From contig SMNZ01000003.1 in NCBI GenBank assembly GCA_004353515.1, forward strand, positions 310,001 to 374,000: a DNA stretch of 64,000 nucleotides, read 5' to 3'. A model generated the notes under the pieces. That model saw only the letters and a program-made list of their open reading frames with translations, did no database searches and had not been told where the DNA came from. The DNA comes from Alteromonadaceae bacterium M269 (lineage in GTDB: Bacteria > Pseudomonadota > Gammaproteobacteria > Enterobacterales > Alteromonadaceae). Shown here piece after piece: positions 54,101 to 62,766 of the stretch (within the stretch, counting starts at the first letter, position 1; the number at the start of each line of letters is the position of its first letter). The position numbers were made by a program, and so were the translations under genes.

Positions 54101-54228
54101 TCTTCAAATCTATGGCGGTGGTTTTAGTGTTCGGTTTAACTTTTGCTACCTTACTGACTTTAGTTGTTGTGCCTGCACTTTATGCGGTGATATTTAAAAT
54201 CAAAAATTCTGAAAGTGGGGTGGCCTAA
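51172..54228 (+). CDS. RND-family proton-driven efflux pump
   Basis: 1018 residues, standard HAE1-type length. Twelve membrane helices in two sets with two large periplasmic loops. Family marks: FEDPEFTIRTAVVITQYPGA near the start, ALGMLVDNAIVVTEG in TM4 (proton-relay Asp), GLLSLSGLLIKNAIVLVDQM in TM10, and a final PALYAVIF. The FEDPEF type is common in pumps for hydrophobic drugs or lipids; substrate not predictable. Stop shares a base with the next ATG. Confidence 0.94.
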   Translation: MNPGIFAMKNRLITMIVILASLIGGWNAYKNMPRFEDPEFTIRTAVVITQYPGATPTEVANEITEPLESALQQLQEVESLTSTSSAGLSRINVDIKYEFSPSKDALQAIWSKIRNKVNDAQSSLPPGAQESIVNDDFGDVYGVYYLLTGDGYTYKELEEYAKQLRTDVLSVEGVAKVSLSGQQREAIYVEISRERSTALGQTVNNVYQQLEKQNAVTSAGNVKTGNRRLIIQPSGSIDSVEEIENMIISTDDQGTLLYLKDVATVTRAYQTPLTDEIRFNGQPAIAFGISNVTGANVVKMGQAIDAKIASVENQRPIGIEIHEYYHQGKITDAAVQNFVLNVLAALVIVLVTLFFFMGLRSAVIIGTTLVITIAATLATMHFMNIPMHRISLGALIIALGMLVDNAIVVTEGILVGTQKGESKLKITEKIISRSIWPLLGGTLVGIIAFAPIGLAPGSTAEFTGHLFWVVMISLLYSWVFAITIVPFFADLMFKEVSEEVEEPKEGKMMTAYKGFMRNMLKVRWVPIGLTFGLFALSVWGFQFVKSGFFPASTTPQVVVDYWLPEGTDITQTKADMLEIEAKLVNYEGVKDVQTLIGKGTLRYMLVYGAESENSAYGQFLLKTSSYDDIAKLIPKIQAYLDNGYPDAQAKVWQFQLGPGGGSKIEVEFSGPDPAVLRRLAEEAKAIMTADGRAISIQDDWRQPVSVIQPVYSSNKGRRLGVSREDLSTALLTNFSGRSVGVYREGDTLIPIVARAPESERLDAESIRQIQIISPTTGAAVPLGEVVDSVDMVWRNSLLLREDRVWRIKAQADPVAGDLTSDLQERLRPQIEAIELPPGVQLEWGGELGDSSEANGDLAGTIPLGFIAMVLVVVILFNSLRQPLVIWLVVPLSLIGVVLGLVSTGTPMEFMAILGLLSLSGLLIKNAIVLVDQMDTEIAEGKARFDAVVDSAASRVRPVMMGALTTVLGVIPLFGDAFFKSMAVVLVFGLTFATLLTLVVVPALYAVIFKIKNSESGVA

Positions 54229-55637
54229 TGTCATTACTCAAGTCGTCAAAAATTACATTATTAAGAAAAACGGCCATTGCCATTTGCGTTACCTCTTTTG
54301 TTGCGGGTTGCTCGACCAGCAGCTTGTCTCGTGTAGAAGAGGCAAAAACCGCAACGACCGAGAGCTTGCCTGATTTGCCTAGTCAATGGGCTTCGATTCA
54401 GCAAAATATAGGTGATGTTAAAGTCGGTTGGTTAGAGGCATTAAAAGATCCTGTGTTAGCTTCTCTTGTCGCAGAGGCGCAAAAGAACAACCGAAATCTG
54501 CAAGCTATGGCTGCCAATGTAGACAGTGCGAGGGCACTCGTTGGGCAGGCAGCATCGTCTTTGTCACCGCAGTTGAATGCCAGTTTAGGGAATACGTCTA
54601 GCGGCGCTGTAGAGGGTAGTGGCAGTAATAACTTCAATGCCAGCTTGCAAGCAAGTTGGGAAGCTGATCTCTGGGGAAGGCTCCGTTCCGGAAAATTAGC
54701 AGCTCAAGAGAGCTTAGTTGCCGCTGAAGCAGAATATAAGTTTGCACAATATTCGCTAGCTGCCAATGTAGCTAATGCTTACTTTGTTGCGATAGAAGCT
54801 AACGAGCAGCTCAAAATAGCTCAAAAAAACCTGGAAACCGTCGAAAGGACCAATCGTATCGTCCAAGTTCAGTTTGAAAACGGTGCAGCTGACCAACAAA
54901 ACATATCTTTGGCTAGGGCTGACTTTGCCAGCGCCCAAGATAGTTTGATTTCAAGCCAAGCAGGTCAACGAGATGCAACGCGATCACTTGAATTGTTACT
55001 TGGGAGATACCCGAGTGCAGAATTAGCCGTTAACCAATCCTTACCTTCTATACCCAATGCTTTGCCAGCAGGTTTACCTTCAGAGCTTTTAGAGCGGAGA
55101 CCTGATTTAATTGCCGCAGAAAGACGGGTTGCTGCGGCATTTAACAGTTTAGATGCGGCTAAAGCCGCTCGATTGCCTAGCCTGTCTTTAAGTGGTTCTT
55201 TAGGGGGGACATCCAATTCACTCAGTGATGTACTTAATCCGGCTAATTTAGCTTGGCAAGCTATTGGGAGTTTAGCCGCGCCTCTGATTGATGGCGGAAG
55301 AATAGAGGCCGGAATTGAATCCGCGACGGCGGATCAAAAAGCAGCGGTGGCAAGTTATGCTCAAGCTGCTCTTAATGCCTTTTCTGATGTTGAAAGAGCG
55401 TTAGATCAAGGGACAGTATTAAGAGAGCGCAGAGATGCGTTAAGTACGGTGTTGTCGGAATCTGAGAAAGCACTGAAAGTGGCAAACTTACAATTCGGTG
55501 AAGGCGAAATAAGTTTGCTCGATGTGTTAACAGTCCAACAACGCGTATTTTCAGCACGTAGTAACTTACTTTCTATTAACCGAGCTTCGCTAACACAATT
55601 TATTGATTTGAATTTGGCGCTTGGTGGAAGTTGGTGA
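54228..55637 (+). CDS. outer-membrane efflux channel lipoprotein (NodT/TolC family)
   Basis: 469 residues. Lipobox VAGC at about residue 24-27, so lipidated like OprM. Two OEP repeats are visible, with the long coiled-coil helices (NAYFVAIEANEQLKIAQKNL; AERRVAAAFNSLDAAKAARL, then PSLSLSGSLG). Closes the tripartite pump. ATG overlaps the pump stop (TAATG), so translation is coupled. Followed by a terminator. Confidence 0.92.
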   Translation: MSLLKSSKITLLRKTAIAICVTSFVAGCSTSSLSRVEEAKTATTESLPDLPSQWASIQQNIGDVKVGWLEALKDPVLASLVAEAQKNNRNLQAMAANVDSARALVGQAASSLSPQLNASLGNTSSGAVEGSGSNNFNASLQASWEADLWGRLRSGKLAAQESLVAAEAEYKFAQYSLAANVANAYFVAIEANEQLKIAQKNLETVERTNRIVQVQFENGAADQQNISLARADFASAQDSLISSQAGQRDATRSLELLLGRYPSAELAVNQSLPSIPNALPAGLPSELLERRPDLIAAERRVAAAFNSLDAAKAARLPSLSLSGSLGGTSNSLSDVLNPANLAWQAIGSLAAPLIDGGRIEAGIESATADQKAAVASYAQAALNAFSDVERALDQGTVLRERRDALSTVLSESEKALKVANLQFGEGEISLLDVLTVQQRVFSARSNLLSINRASLTQFIDLNLALGGSW

Positions 55638-55666
55638 ACAGGTTAATTATTTAGCTGATTAGGAGA

Positions 55667-55697
55667 GAAGAGGGTAAGTGAACCCTCTTCTTTTTTA
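55667..55697 (+). terminator. terminator of the RND operon
   Basis: GAAGAGGGT (55667-55675) / ACCCTCTTC (55682-55690), loop of six, then TTTTTT. Confidence 0.93.
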
Positions 55698-55722
55698 TTG
55701 ATCTATAGAAACAAAGTTAGGT

Positions 55723-56493
55723 CTATTGCTTTAGTTCAAAAGGCTTGTTCAGAGCAGCCATGTAAGGTGCTTTTGATGCAATGTCTTGAGTGCTTTGTTC
55801 AGAATTTGTGGCAAAAGCGATACTCTTTATATCTAAGCTATTTAAATGCTTAACGCAGCTCTCGTGATTAACACATAGTGCTGGAACTACCGCTAGATCG
55901 ATTCCACGAATCTGAGACTCTGGGAAGCTTTTTGCGATGTCTTGGACATTTGCATTGCCAGCGTGAAGCACTTTAAATCTGTCTATCTCCACTAAAAAAG
56001 CGTAGTTTTGTGTACTCCGCTGACGGCTTTGGTCGCTATGTGGAACGCTGAACACAGTGACTTTGATACCTTGGTACTGATATTCGGCAGATTCAAAAAG
56101 CTCTAATTTAGGAGCAACTAGCCTATTGTCACTTATTGATGATCTCATTTTACGTATGACTTTAGGGGTACTAATCAGCAGTGCGTCTGGGTTTTGTAAC
56201 ATTGCACTTATCGTTCTTTTGGTACCAAAGTGTTCACTACTAGCTGTTGTTGCTAAAACGAGATCTGTGCTCTGTGAAGCAAGTTGTTCAAATTGGTCGG
56301 TGTTTAGGAAGTTAGTGTCGCTTGATGGTGTAAACAGTGCATCAATGACTACAGATTTGTCACCAGAAGCTATTTTAATACCAGCATTTGCAACATGTGT
56401 TACTTCAACATCAGATGCAAACGAAGGCGTCGCTACGCCGGTATAAAGTGCAAAGGTGAGCGCGAATGAATGAATTAAGTTTTTAACGTTCAT
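55723..56493 (-). CDS. secreted metallo-beta-lactamase-fold-like protein with altered metal site
   Basis: 256 residues from ATG 56493, chosen for GGAG eight bases upstream and the signal peptide it opens (MNVKNLIHSFALTFALYTGV, then ATPSFA). The start EVTHVANAGIKIASGDKSVV, IDALF matches the MBL-fold N terminus of the UlaG/beta-lactamase_B_2 type. The usual HxHxDH is replaced by a segment around TTASSEHFGTK, so metal binding is doubtful. Downstream of a small membrane gene and probably under LysR control. Confidence 0.65.
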   Translation of the reverse strand: MNVKNLIHSFALTFALYTGVATPSFASDVEVTHVANAGIKIASGDKSVVIDALFTPSSDTNFLNTDQFEQLASQSTDLVLATTASSEHFGTKRTISAMLQNPDALLISTPKVIRKMRSSISDNRLVAPKLELFESAEYQYQGIKVTVFSVPHSDQSRQRSTQNYAFLVEIDRFKVLHAGNANVQDIAKSFPESQIRGIDLAVVPALCVNHESCVKHLNSLDIKSIAFATNSEQSTQDIASKAPYMAALNKPFELKQ

Positions 56494-56568
56494 GAGTGTG
56501 ACTCCTGAGTCGGTGAGCGAGATGTTATCTAGCTCGCATAAGTAAATTAAATTGGTAAATAACATCCT

Positions 56569-56859
56569 CTAAACACTATGTGCGTGTGCCATAAGTTGTG
56601 CAGATAAAGGGCGATGACGGATCGATTTAGTCTTTGGGACGGATTGCTCTAAGGTTGAATTTTGTTTAACCCTTTCTAGAGCATTTTCAATCCTGTGGTC
56701 GACATAAGCAGCAACAGCGCTGAGTACAATGATTGAAACAGGAACAATGATTAGTGAAGTAACTACATCGCCTTGGTAAATAAAGTTTAAAACGATTGGG
56801 AAAATCACTAACAGAAATGCTGTAAAACGATAGCTTACTAAAATAAGTTGATGCCACAT
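56569..56859 (-). CDS. hypothetical small membrane protein
   Basis: 96 residues from the second ATG (GAGG eight bases upstream; the first ATG is only two bases from it). Two hydrophobic segments (about 8-27 and 34-52) then a polar tail. No family recognised. First gene of a probable pair with the MBL-like gene; the LysR half-site array lies about 80 bases upstream. Confidence 0.58.
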   Translation of the reverse strand: MWHQLILVSYRFTAFLLVIFPIVLNFIYQGDVVTSLIIVPVSIIVLSAVAAYVDHRIENALERVKQNSTLEQSVPKTKSIRHRPLSAQLMAHAHSV

Positions 56860-56939
56860 AACCATGCCCTCGAAGATTAGTTTTGGTTAACTTGTGAGCA
56901 AATTTTAGGCATTCATTGAGAAGGTGACAAAGGGAAAAG

Positions 56940-56968
56940 ATTCACCTGATAGGTGAATAATATTCATG
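56940..56968. promoter_or_regulatory. probable LysR operator array upstream of the small membrane gene
   Basis: Three half-sites spaced by three bases: ATTCACCT-GAT-AGGTGAAT-AAT-ATTCATG. The part AGGTGAATAATATT-x-ATG recurs at 57930-57946 before the lysR gene with one change. Confidence 0.65.
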
Positions 56969-56981
56969 TCAGAATTGGAGG

Positions 56982-57878
56982 CTAAGACGCTTCTTTTAAT
57001 GGTGCAGATTTTTTCAACCACTTCAAGAAGCAGTGAATATCGTGTCTGTTGCTTTCTTCTTTTCTATAAACTGCATAGAGGGAGTTAGAAAATGGTAATT
57101 TTTCCCCAAAAGGGCGAACAATAGCCTTTCTCTTCTCTTGGATATTTTCTAACGGAAACATGGCGAGAGCCAAGCCTACACCTTGCGAAGCTGCGCTTAT
57201 TGCCGCGTTATAATCGCTAAAGGATATAGCTCGCTTGCCTGACGTCAACTCAACCGACATGGTTGACGACCAATGACCCCATATATCATCCATGTAGGTT
57301 AAATCTATTAAGGGTACGTCGCTGACATCACTTGGCGTTTTGATTTTGTGTTTGTCGATAAACTCTTGGGAGCCTACCGCGGCGATTTCTAGATCAGTAA
57401 TTTTTTCAACAACTACATTGGGCCAATCACCAGAGCCCACGCGAATAGCGAGGTCGACATCATCATAACGTAAGTCAGCGAGCTGATTTCCGGTTTCTAT
57501 ACGGATATCAATCTCGGGGTGAGCCAGCTGAAAGTCGCTGATCTGAGGAATAATGATATTACTGGCGAGAGTGGTAAAACAGGATATTTTAAGTGTAGGA
57601 GTAGCAAAGCGGTGGCGTATTTTTTTCGTACCTTGCTCAATAGTTGACAAGCCTTTTTGAATATCCTGCAAATAGACTCGTCCCGCCTGATTGATTTCAA
57701 CACCGCGGCTCTTTCGCTGGAATAACTCAAACCCTAAGTACTCTTCCAGCGCTTTTATTTGATGGCTGACTGCTGAAGGCGTAATGAACAGTTCTTCACC
57801 AGCATCTTTGAAACTTTCATGCCTGGCGGCTGCTTCGAAAATAGTCAGCAAGTGAACGGGCGGAAGTTGATAAGCCAT
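56982..57878 (-). CDS. LysR-family regulator (GcvA-like)
   Basis: 298 residues. N-terminal winged helix PPVHLLTIFEAAARHESFKD, AGEELFITPSAVSHQIKALE is very close to the GcvA subgroup; a periplasmic-binding-like effector domain follows. Matching operator-like sequences lie before it (57930-57946) and before the next gene downstream (56940-56968), so it probably controls itself and the small membrane gene with the MBL-like gene. Effector unknown. Confidence 0.9.
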   Translation of the reverse strand: MAYQLPPVHLLTIFEAAARHESFKDAGEELFITPSAVSHQIKALEEYLGFELFQRKSRGVEINQAGRVYLQDIQKGLSTIEQGTKKIRHRFATPTLKISCFTTLASNIIIPQISDFQLAHPEIDIRIETGNQLADLRYDDVDLAIRVGSGDWPNVVVEKITDLEIAAVGSQEFIDKHKIKTPSDVSDVPLIDLTYMDDIWGHWSSTMSVELTSGKRAISFSDYNAAISAASQGVGLALAMFPLENIQEKRKAIVRPFGEKLPFSNSLYAVYRKEESNRHDIHCFLKWLKKSAPLKEAS

Positions 57879-57929
57879 ACGCTAACTCAGAGAAAAGACA
57901 TAAAATTAGCTTAAACTAAAATACTGCTC

Positions 57930-57946
57930 AGGTGAATAATATTAAT
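57930..57946. promoter_or_regulatory. probable LysR autoregulatory site
   Basis: AGGTGAAT-AAT-ATTAATG, 16 of 17 bases identical to the site at 56951-56967; lies 52 bases before the lysR start. Confidence 0.6.
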
Positions 57947-57977
57947 GCAGTCCAGTGAGATTGCTTAAGGGAAGATG

Positions 57978-58172
57978 CTATTGATGAATATGCTTAACGC
58001 GACCAACGGCACCGTCTTCCAATCGCACTTTAATGCCGTGCGGGTGATTTGGGGAATTTGTAAGAATCTTCGCAACGAGGCCTTCGGTAAGTTTCCCCGT
58101 GCGTTGATCTTGCTTAAGAACAATTGAAACATTGGCTCCAATTTTTACATTGGCCCTTTTTGTGCCTTCCAT
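57978..58172 (-). CDS. YwbE-family protein (DUF2196)
   Basis: 64 residues, nearly all matching the small YwbE family: VSIVLKQDQRTGKLTEGLVA, then ILTNSPNHPHGIKVRLEDG and VGRVKHI. The pattern of beta-strands suggests a small RNA- or protein-binding barrel; the function is not established. Single gene next to the decayed nth fragment. Confidence 0.9.
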   Translation of the reverse strand: MEGTKRANVKIGANVSIVLKQDQRTGKLTEGLVAKILTNSPNHPHGIKVRLEDGAVGRVKHIHQ

Positions 58173-58185
58173 TGTGCCTCCATAA

Positions 58186-58290
58186 TTGCCTCAGATTCTA
58201 ATCAGATGTTTCTCTTTAAACTCACACAAATCCTCAATGATACAGGCGCCTCGCCGAATCATACTGATTTATCTTCTGTGTAATTCATCA
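58186..58290 (-). pseudogene. decayed copy of the 3' end of nth
   Basis: 58213-58247 is identical over 35 bases to 60735-60769 inside the intact nth. Read on the minus strand it still encodes [13 protein letters not shown] before running into HLIRI and a stop. Further into the gene the match weakens (TTACAC and AGATA remain recognisable) and an in-frame TAA occurs; one cluster cysteine has become arginine. Both copies are in the same orientation and bracket the OYE/LysR islet. Confidence 0.75.
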
Positions 58291-58389
58291 ACTTTTAACT
58301 CTACTGATGTTATTTTAAGGTACTTTGATCAGTTTTACTGATGTTTTTGCCCGAGGGAGCTTTAAGCGACTATATGAGAGGAATGTTTT

Positions 58390-58414
58390 AGTACCCACAG
58401 GTAAAGCGGGTACT
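58390..58414. repeat. hairpin between the nth remnant and the OYE gene
   Basis: AGTACCC (58390-58396) / GGGTACT (58408-58414), 11-base loop. No T-run on either strand, so not a normal terminator; may be the OYE 3'-end hairpin. Confidence 0.45.
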
Positions 58415-58458
58415 CTCTATAATAAGAAGATGTGTATATTTTTTGTTAGACGAGTGTT

Positions 58459-59574
58459 CTACATAGTGTTGTTCTCTCTAAAGTAACTATTTGCTGTTTT
58501 TAAATCAGCAATAGGGTTGAACATTTCAAAACTAAATTCTTTTAGCTGTTGTTTTGTTTGTACTATGGTTGGCCAGTCAGGGTTAGCGAGAGCGGCTTTG
58601 CCGATAGACAGTAAGTCTGCCTTTTGGGCTTCCAATAATTCTAAAGCGTCACCTTCGTTGTTTATACCGCCGTTAGCGATAACAGGCACGCTGCTATATA
58701 TTTTTGCGAGTTCAGATAAAGATGGACCGTGATCATATGCCGAGGCGTTGGCGACATGCTCAGTTGTATGAATGTAATCAACGCCTAAACTACTGATATA
58801 TTCGAAGGTGTACTTAGCGTCAGCTGATTTTTCGGGCCACTTATATTCAGGATCGTTGACTTTACCCTGAGAAAAACGAACACCAATAATAAAATCAGGC
58901 CCCAGAGCGTGGCGAATAGACGATATAATCTCTTTATAAATATTAAGACGGTTAGCGAGGTTTCCACCGAACCTATCATTTCTTTTGTTGGTATACACTG
59001 TTAGGAATTGATCTAACAGGTAACCGTTTGCACCATGAATCTCAACACCATCAAAGCCAGCTTGTCTTGCGTATTTAGCGGCTTGAACATAGCCTAAAAT
59101 AACGATTTCGATATCTTCTTGAGTCATTTCTTTTGGGGTTGCATAGTCACCTTTACCATAGTAAAAAGTCATCTCCTTACCAAGAGGCTTTTCTGCTGAA
59201 GGTGAAGCGCTTTGCTCAGTATATTTATTGTATTGAGAAAGAGCTCCAGCATGCATGAGTTGTGCGAAAATCCTGCCTCCTTTTTCATGGACGGCGTTTG
59301 TAATTTCTTTCCAGCTATTCATTTGAGCTTCGTCAGTTAAACCTGGCTGATATTTATAACCCTGACTATATTGCTTGTCTGTGTATATCCCTTCGGTAAT
59401 GATTAATGAAAAACCGCCACTAGCAAATGACTGATAATAGTCTTTCATTAATGGGCCAACTGTGCCGTCTTCGTGACTACTGACACGAGTCATTGGTGCT
59501 ACGGCCAGTCTATTTTTCAGCGTTAAATTTCCAATTTGTAAACTTGAAAAAAGAGGGGATGCTTCATTATTCAT
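58459..59574 (-). CDS. Old Yellow Enzyme-family NADH:flavin oxidoreductase
   Basis: FMN-dependent ene-reductase type, 371 residues. Substrate-binding pair HGAN at 180-183 in FDGVEIHGANGYLLDQF, FMN site elements LAVAPMTR, AQLMHAG and IANGGI, and DRFGGNLANR. The family reduces activated C=C bonds or nitro compounds; the natural substrate is unknown. Divergent from a LysR gene that probably controls it. Lies inside the islet flanked by the nth repeat and looks more AT-rich than its neighbours. Confidence 0.9.
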   Translation of the reverse strand: MNNEASPLFSSLQIGNLTLKNRLAVAPMTRVSSHEDGTVGPLMKDYYQSFASGGFSLIITEGIYTDKQYSQGYKYQPGLTDEAQMNSWKEITNAVHEKGGRIFAQLMHAGALSQYNKYTEQSASPSAEKPLGKEMTFYYGKGDYATPKEMTQEDIEIVILGYVQAAKYARQAGFDGVEIHGANGYLLDQFLTVYTNKRNDRFGGNLANRLNIYKEIISSIRHALGPDFIIGVRFSQGKVNDPEYKWPEKSADAKYTFEYISSLGVDYIHTTEHVANASAYDHGPSLSELAKIYSSVPVIANGGINNEGDALELLEAQKADLLSIGKAALANPDWPTIVQTKQQLKEFSFEMFNPIADLKTANSYFRENNTM

Positions 59575-59714
59575 AATAAATACTCATTCAGTTGATACGA
59601 ATAGCATTTTTCCATAAAACTAAAATTGTGATAATGACCTTATTTATTGAATGATTGTTAACTTTTTATTTAAAATAAGTGTGTGCTTCTTATCGAACTT
59701 GAAGGTTCACAATC

Positions 59715-60611
59715 ATGAGTAAAATTAATCAACTTGAAAGTCTGAGGGTCTTAAAGAAGGTTTATGAGTTAGGTAGTTTTACAGGTGCAGCAAAACAGCT
59801 GAATTTGTCTGTTGCCAGAGTATCGAAATCAGTTGATCGATTAGAGTTGGAATTGAAAACAAAGCTCTTTGTTAGGAGCACACGACATCTACAAGCTACA
59901 GATAATGGTACGAGGTGTTATCAATATGGGATAAAAATGCTTGAGCAGTGGGAACAGTTAACAGATGAAGTGACTGATGCCCAGTTTAAATCTCAGGGAA
60001 ACATCAAAGTAGGTGTACCAATGAGTTGGGGCTTAAGTGTTTTTTCGACTATCTCTGCAAAGTTTATGGCTAAGTATCCCAATATTACAATTGATGTTCA
60101 TATGACCGATAAATATGTGAATGTTTTTGAAGGTGAGTATGATTTGGTTCTGCGATTGGCTAGCGATCTTGAAGACAGCACTCTGTTATGTAAGAAATTA
60201 AAAGGTTATAAACTTGTTGTCTGTGCGACGCCAGAGTATTTACTGAAGCACTCAGAACTCAAATCTCCTGAGGACCTAGTTAACCATAGATGTTTGGTTT
60301 TTTCTCAAGATGGCAGTAACACTAAATGGGTGTTTTCCAAGCAAAGTAAATCAATTAATATCCACGCGAATGCTCATCTGAAATCGAATAATAGTCTCTT
60401 GTTGAAAGATGCTATGTTGTCGCATGTCGGTATTGCTGTCGTACCTGATTTTATTGTTGGGCAATACATAAAAGCAGGGCAGCTCATCCCTTTACTAACA
60501 GAATATTCAACTAAAGAATTAAATTTGTACTCATTGAGGCCAGCAAATAAGCTGCTACCCAAGAGACTTCAACTATTCAATCAATTTCTATTGGAGGAAC
60601 TGAGTCTATAG
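59715..60611 (+). CDS. LysR-family regulator, divergent from the OYE gene
   Basis: 298 residues. N-terminal helix-turn-helix (SFTGAAKQLNLSVARVSKSV, then DRLELELKTKLFVRSTRHL) belongs to the CrgA/AaeR-like branch; effector domain after residue 90. The 140-base shared gap contains TTATTT-A-AAATAA (59666-59678), a possible operator although AT-rich. Expected role is control of the OYE gene in response to an electrophile or aromatic compound (inference). Confidence 0.9.
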   Translation: MSKINQLESLRVLKKVYELGSFTGAAKQLNLSVARVSKSVDRLELELKTKLFVRSTRHLQATDNGTRCYQYGIKMLEQWEQLTDEVTDAQFKSQGNIKVGVPMSWGLSVFSTISAKFMAKYPNITIDVHMTDKYVNVFEGEYDLVLRLASDLEDSTLLCKKLKGYKLVVCATPEYLLKHSELKSPEDLVNHRCLVFSQDGSNTKWVFSKQSKSINIHANAHLKSNNSLLLKDAMLSHVGIAVVPDFIVGQYIKAGQLIPLLTEYSTKELNLYSLRPANKLLPKRLQLFNQFLLEELSL

Positions 60612-60721
60612 TGTTGTGCTATAGCTAGAGCTGTTGAGGAGGGGGATTAATAGATGATTAAATCCCACTTCAATTCATCATTCACAGAGTGATTTTTTGT
60701 CAGAGGGGGGAGTATTAATAG

Positions 60722-61354
60722 CTATTCGGTTTTTTCTTTAAACTCACACAAATCCTCAATGATACAGGCACCACAACGTGGCTTACGAGCTACACAAGTG
60801 TATCTGCCGTGTAATATAAGCCAGTGGTGTACATCGACCTTAAATTCCTTAGGGACGACTTTCAGCAGCTTTTGTTCAACTTGGTCGACGTTTTTACCCA
60901 TGGCAAACTTAGTGCGATTACACAGACGAAATATGTGAGTATCTACGGCTATGGTAGGCCAGCCAAAAGCAACATTAAGGACGACATTAGCTGTTTTTCT
61001 GCCAACACCTGGCAGCGCTTCTAATGCTTCTCGGTTCTCAGGGACTTGAGAGTTGTATTCGTTGATTAAAATACCACAGGTCTTGATGACGTTTTCTGCC
61101 TTAGCATTAAATAGACCAATGGTTTTTATATATTCTTTGAGGCCATCAACACCTAAGGCATAGATTGCCTCCGGTGTGTTAGCTATTGGATAGAGCTTGT
61201 CTGTTGCTTTGTTAACACCAACGTCAGTAGCTTGTGCTGACAGGATGACTGCGATGAGTAATTCAAATGGTGAACTGTAATTCAGCTCACTTTCGGGCGT
61301 CGGGTTATCATTTCGTAAACGCGAGAGGATTTCATAACGCTTTTCCTTGTTCAA
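60722..61354 (-). CDS. nth: endonuclease III (DNA glycosylase/AP lyase) Nth
   Basis: Base-excision repair enzyme removing oxidised pyrimidines. 210 residues. Helix-hairpin-helix [17 protein letters not shown] with the catalytic lysine, aspartate in IAVDTHIFR, and the [4Fe-4S] cysteines 187, 194, 197, 203 ([17 protein letters not shown]). TTG start overlapping the rsxE stop by four bases. Being last in the rsx operon is the usual gammaproteobacterial arrangement. Its 3' end is duplicated at 58.2 kb. Confidence 0.96.
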   Translation of the reverse strand: MNKEKRYEILSRLRNDNPTPESELNYSSPFELLIAVILSAQATDVGVNKATDKLYPIANTPEAIYALGVDGLKEYIKTIGLFNAKAENVIKTCGILINEYNSQVPENREALEALPGVGRKTANVVLNVAFGWPTIAVDTHIFRLCNRTKFAMGKNVDQVEQKLLKVVPKEFKVDVHHWLILHGRYTCVARKPRCGACIIEDLCEFKEKTE

Positions 61355-62052
61355 TTGATATTACCCGTAACGCGTGCTCTCATGACTTGTTTTTCTTCTT
61401 CTGGCTTTTTGAGCATGTTCTCAACTCTGTCGTTGAGTGCGTTTTTCAACGCTATGATCAAGCCCATGCCGAGGAAGGCGCCAGGAGGTAGTATTGCTAA
61501 CAGGAAAGGATTTTCTGTTTCGAACAAGGTCACTTCTAAAGACGCTGCCCAGTCGCCTAATAATAGATCGGCACCAGTGAAGAGGGTACCGTATCCTAGT
61601 ATTTCCCTCATGCCACCCAACAACACTAATACTGCGGTAAAGCCGAGACCCATCATAAGTCCATCAAACGCCGCAAAGTGAACAGGGTTCTTGGATGCGT
61701 AAGCTTCCGCGCGCCCAATAATGGCGCAATTGGTTACAATGAGTGGGATAAATATCCCTAGTGTTAAGTACAGGCTATAGGTATAAGCATTCATTGTTAG
61801 TTGAACGACGGTTACAAACGCAGCGATGACCATGACGAAGATAGGAATACGGATTTCGTTAGGTACCCAATTACGCACTAAAGAGACGGTGGTATTTGAA
61901 CCAATTAGAACTAAAGTTGTTGCCAGACCAAGCCCTAACCCATTGATAACAGTTCCACTTACCGCCAATAGTGGACAAAGCCCTAAAAGTTGGACCAATG
62001 CCGGGTTGTTTTTCCATAAGCCTTGAAGACTTAGCTGTTTGTATTCACTCAC
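61351..62052 (-). CDS. rsxE: Rnf/Rsx electron transport complex subunit E
   Basis: Integral membrane subunit of the ion-translocating ferredoxin:NAD+ oxidoreductase complex. 233 residues from GTG 62052, giving the family start [20 protein letters not shown]; an ATG at 62082 is also in frame but would overlap rsxG. Six membrane helices, with the conserved [10 protein letters not shown] and [12 protein letters not shown] cysteines that bind the [2Fe-2S] shared with RnfA. Confidence 0.93.
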   Translation of the reverse strand: MSEYKQLSLQGLWKNNPALVQLLGLCPLLAVSGTVINGLGLGLATTLVLIGSNTTVSLVRNWVPNEIRIPIFVMVIAAFVTVVQLTMNAYTYSLYLTLGIFIPLIVTNCAIIGRAEAYASKNPVHFAAFDGLMMGLGFTAVLVLLGGMREILGYGTLFTGADLLLGDWAASLEVTLFETENPFLLAILPPGAFLGMGLIIALKNALNDRVENMLKKPEEEKQVMRARVTGNIN

Positions 62053-62066
62053 GTCTATCAATCTCT

Positions 62067-62756
62067 TTAATTGGTTGGGCAATTAGATTCTGCATCAAAT
62101 AAACTGTCCCAGTTCTCGGCTGCATAAAAGGCGGTTTTGCGAACAGCTTTGACGACTGCTCTAGGGGTAATAGTGGCTCCAGTGAATTGATCGAACTGAC
62201 CGCCGTCTTTCTTAACAGCCCACCGACTATCATCCTCAGAGTCCAATGCTTTTCCACTGAAAGACAAAATCCAATCGTCGACGCGCAAATCAATTTTGTC
62301 GCCTAGACCCGGGGTTTCGGTATGTTGAAGGACACGGGCACCGAGAATGCTTTTGTCCGACGCTATACCTACGAGCAGAGTGATACTACCGCTGTATCCA
62401 TCAGGAGCGACGGTTTCTATCACCAATGCTTGAGGTTCGTCTTGTTTTCGTGCTCGATAAACTTGTTTAGGTGACTCGTCGCCTAACGAATCAAGATCTT
62501 GAGTTAAGGTGCAATCGAGCTGAAATGTATTGTCGTAAAGTGATGTTGGAACAAGCTGGTTGAGCGTATCCAACCTTTGTAATGCGGCTTGCTCTTTGAT
62601 CCTATCTTCAGTTACTGCAGAGGTGAGTGCAATCATTGCGGTTGTTGCAATAGCGAACAGTGCCAGAACTGCACCGTTACGGACAATGTTTTCACTCATT
62701 CCTCGTGGCTTTTCGGGAGCTTCTTGTATTTCGTTATCAGGATCGTGTTCAGACAT
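62067..62756 (-). CDS. rsxG: Rnf/Rsx electron transport complex subunit G
   Basis: 229 residues: one N-terminal membrane helix (about 27-47) and a periplasmic FMN-binding domain. The flavin is attached to a threonine in [15 protein letters not shown] near the C terminus. Also GLGDKIDL. Lies ten bases after rsxD on the same strand. Confidence 0.93.
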   Translation of the reverse strand: MSEHDPDNEIQEAPEKPRGMSENIVRNGAVLALFAIATTAMIALTSAVTEDRIKEQAALQRLDTLNQLVPTSLYDNTFQLDCTLTQDLDSLGDESPKQVYRARKQDEPQALVIETVAPDGYSGSITLLVGIASDKSILGARVLQHTETPGLGDKIDLRVDDWILSFSGKALDSEDDSRWAVKKDGGQFDQFTGATITPRAVVKAVRKTAFYAAENWDSLFDAESNCPTN

Positions 62757-62766
62757 TTTTATTCAA

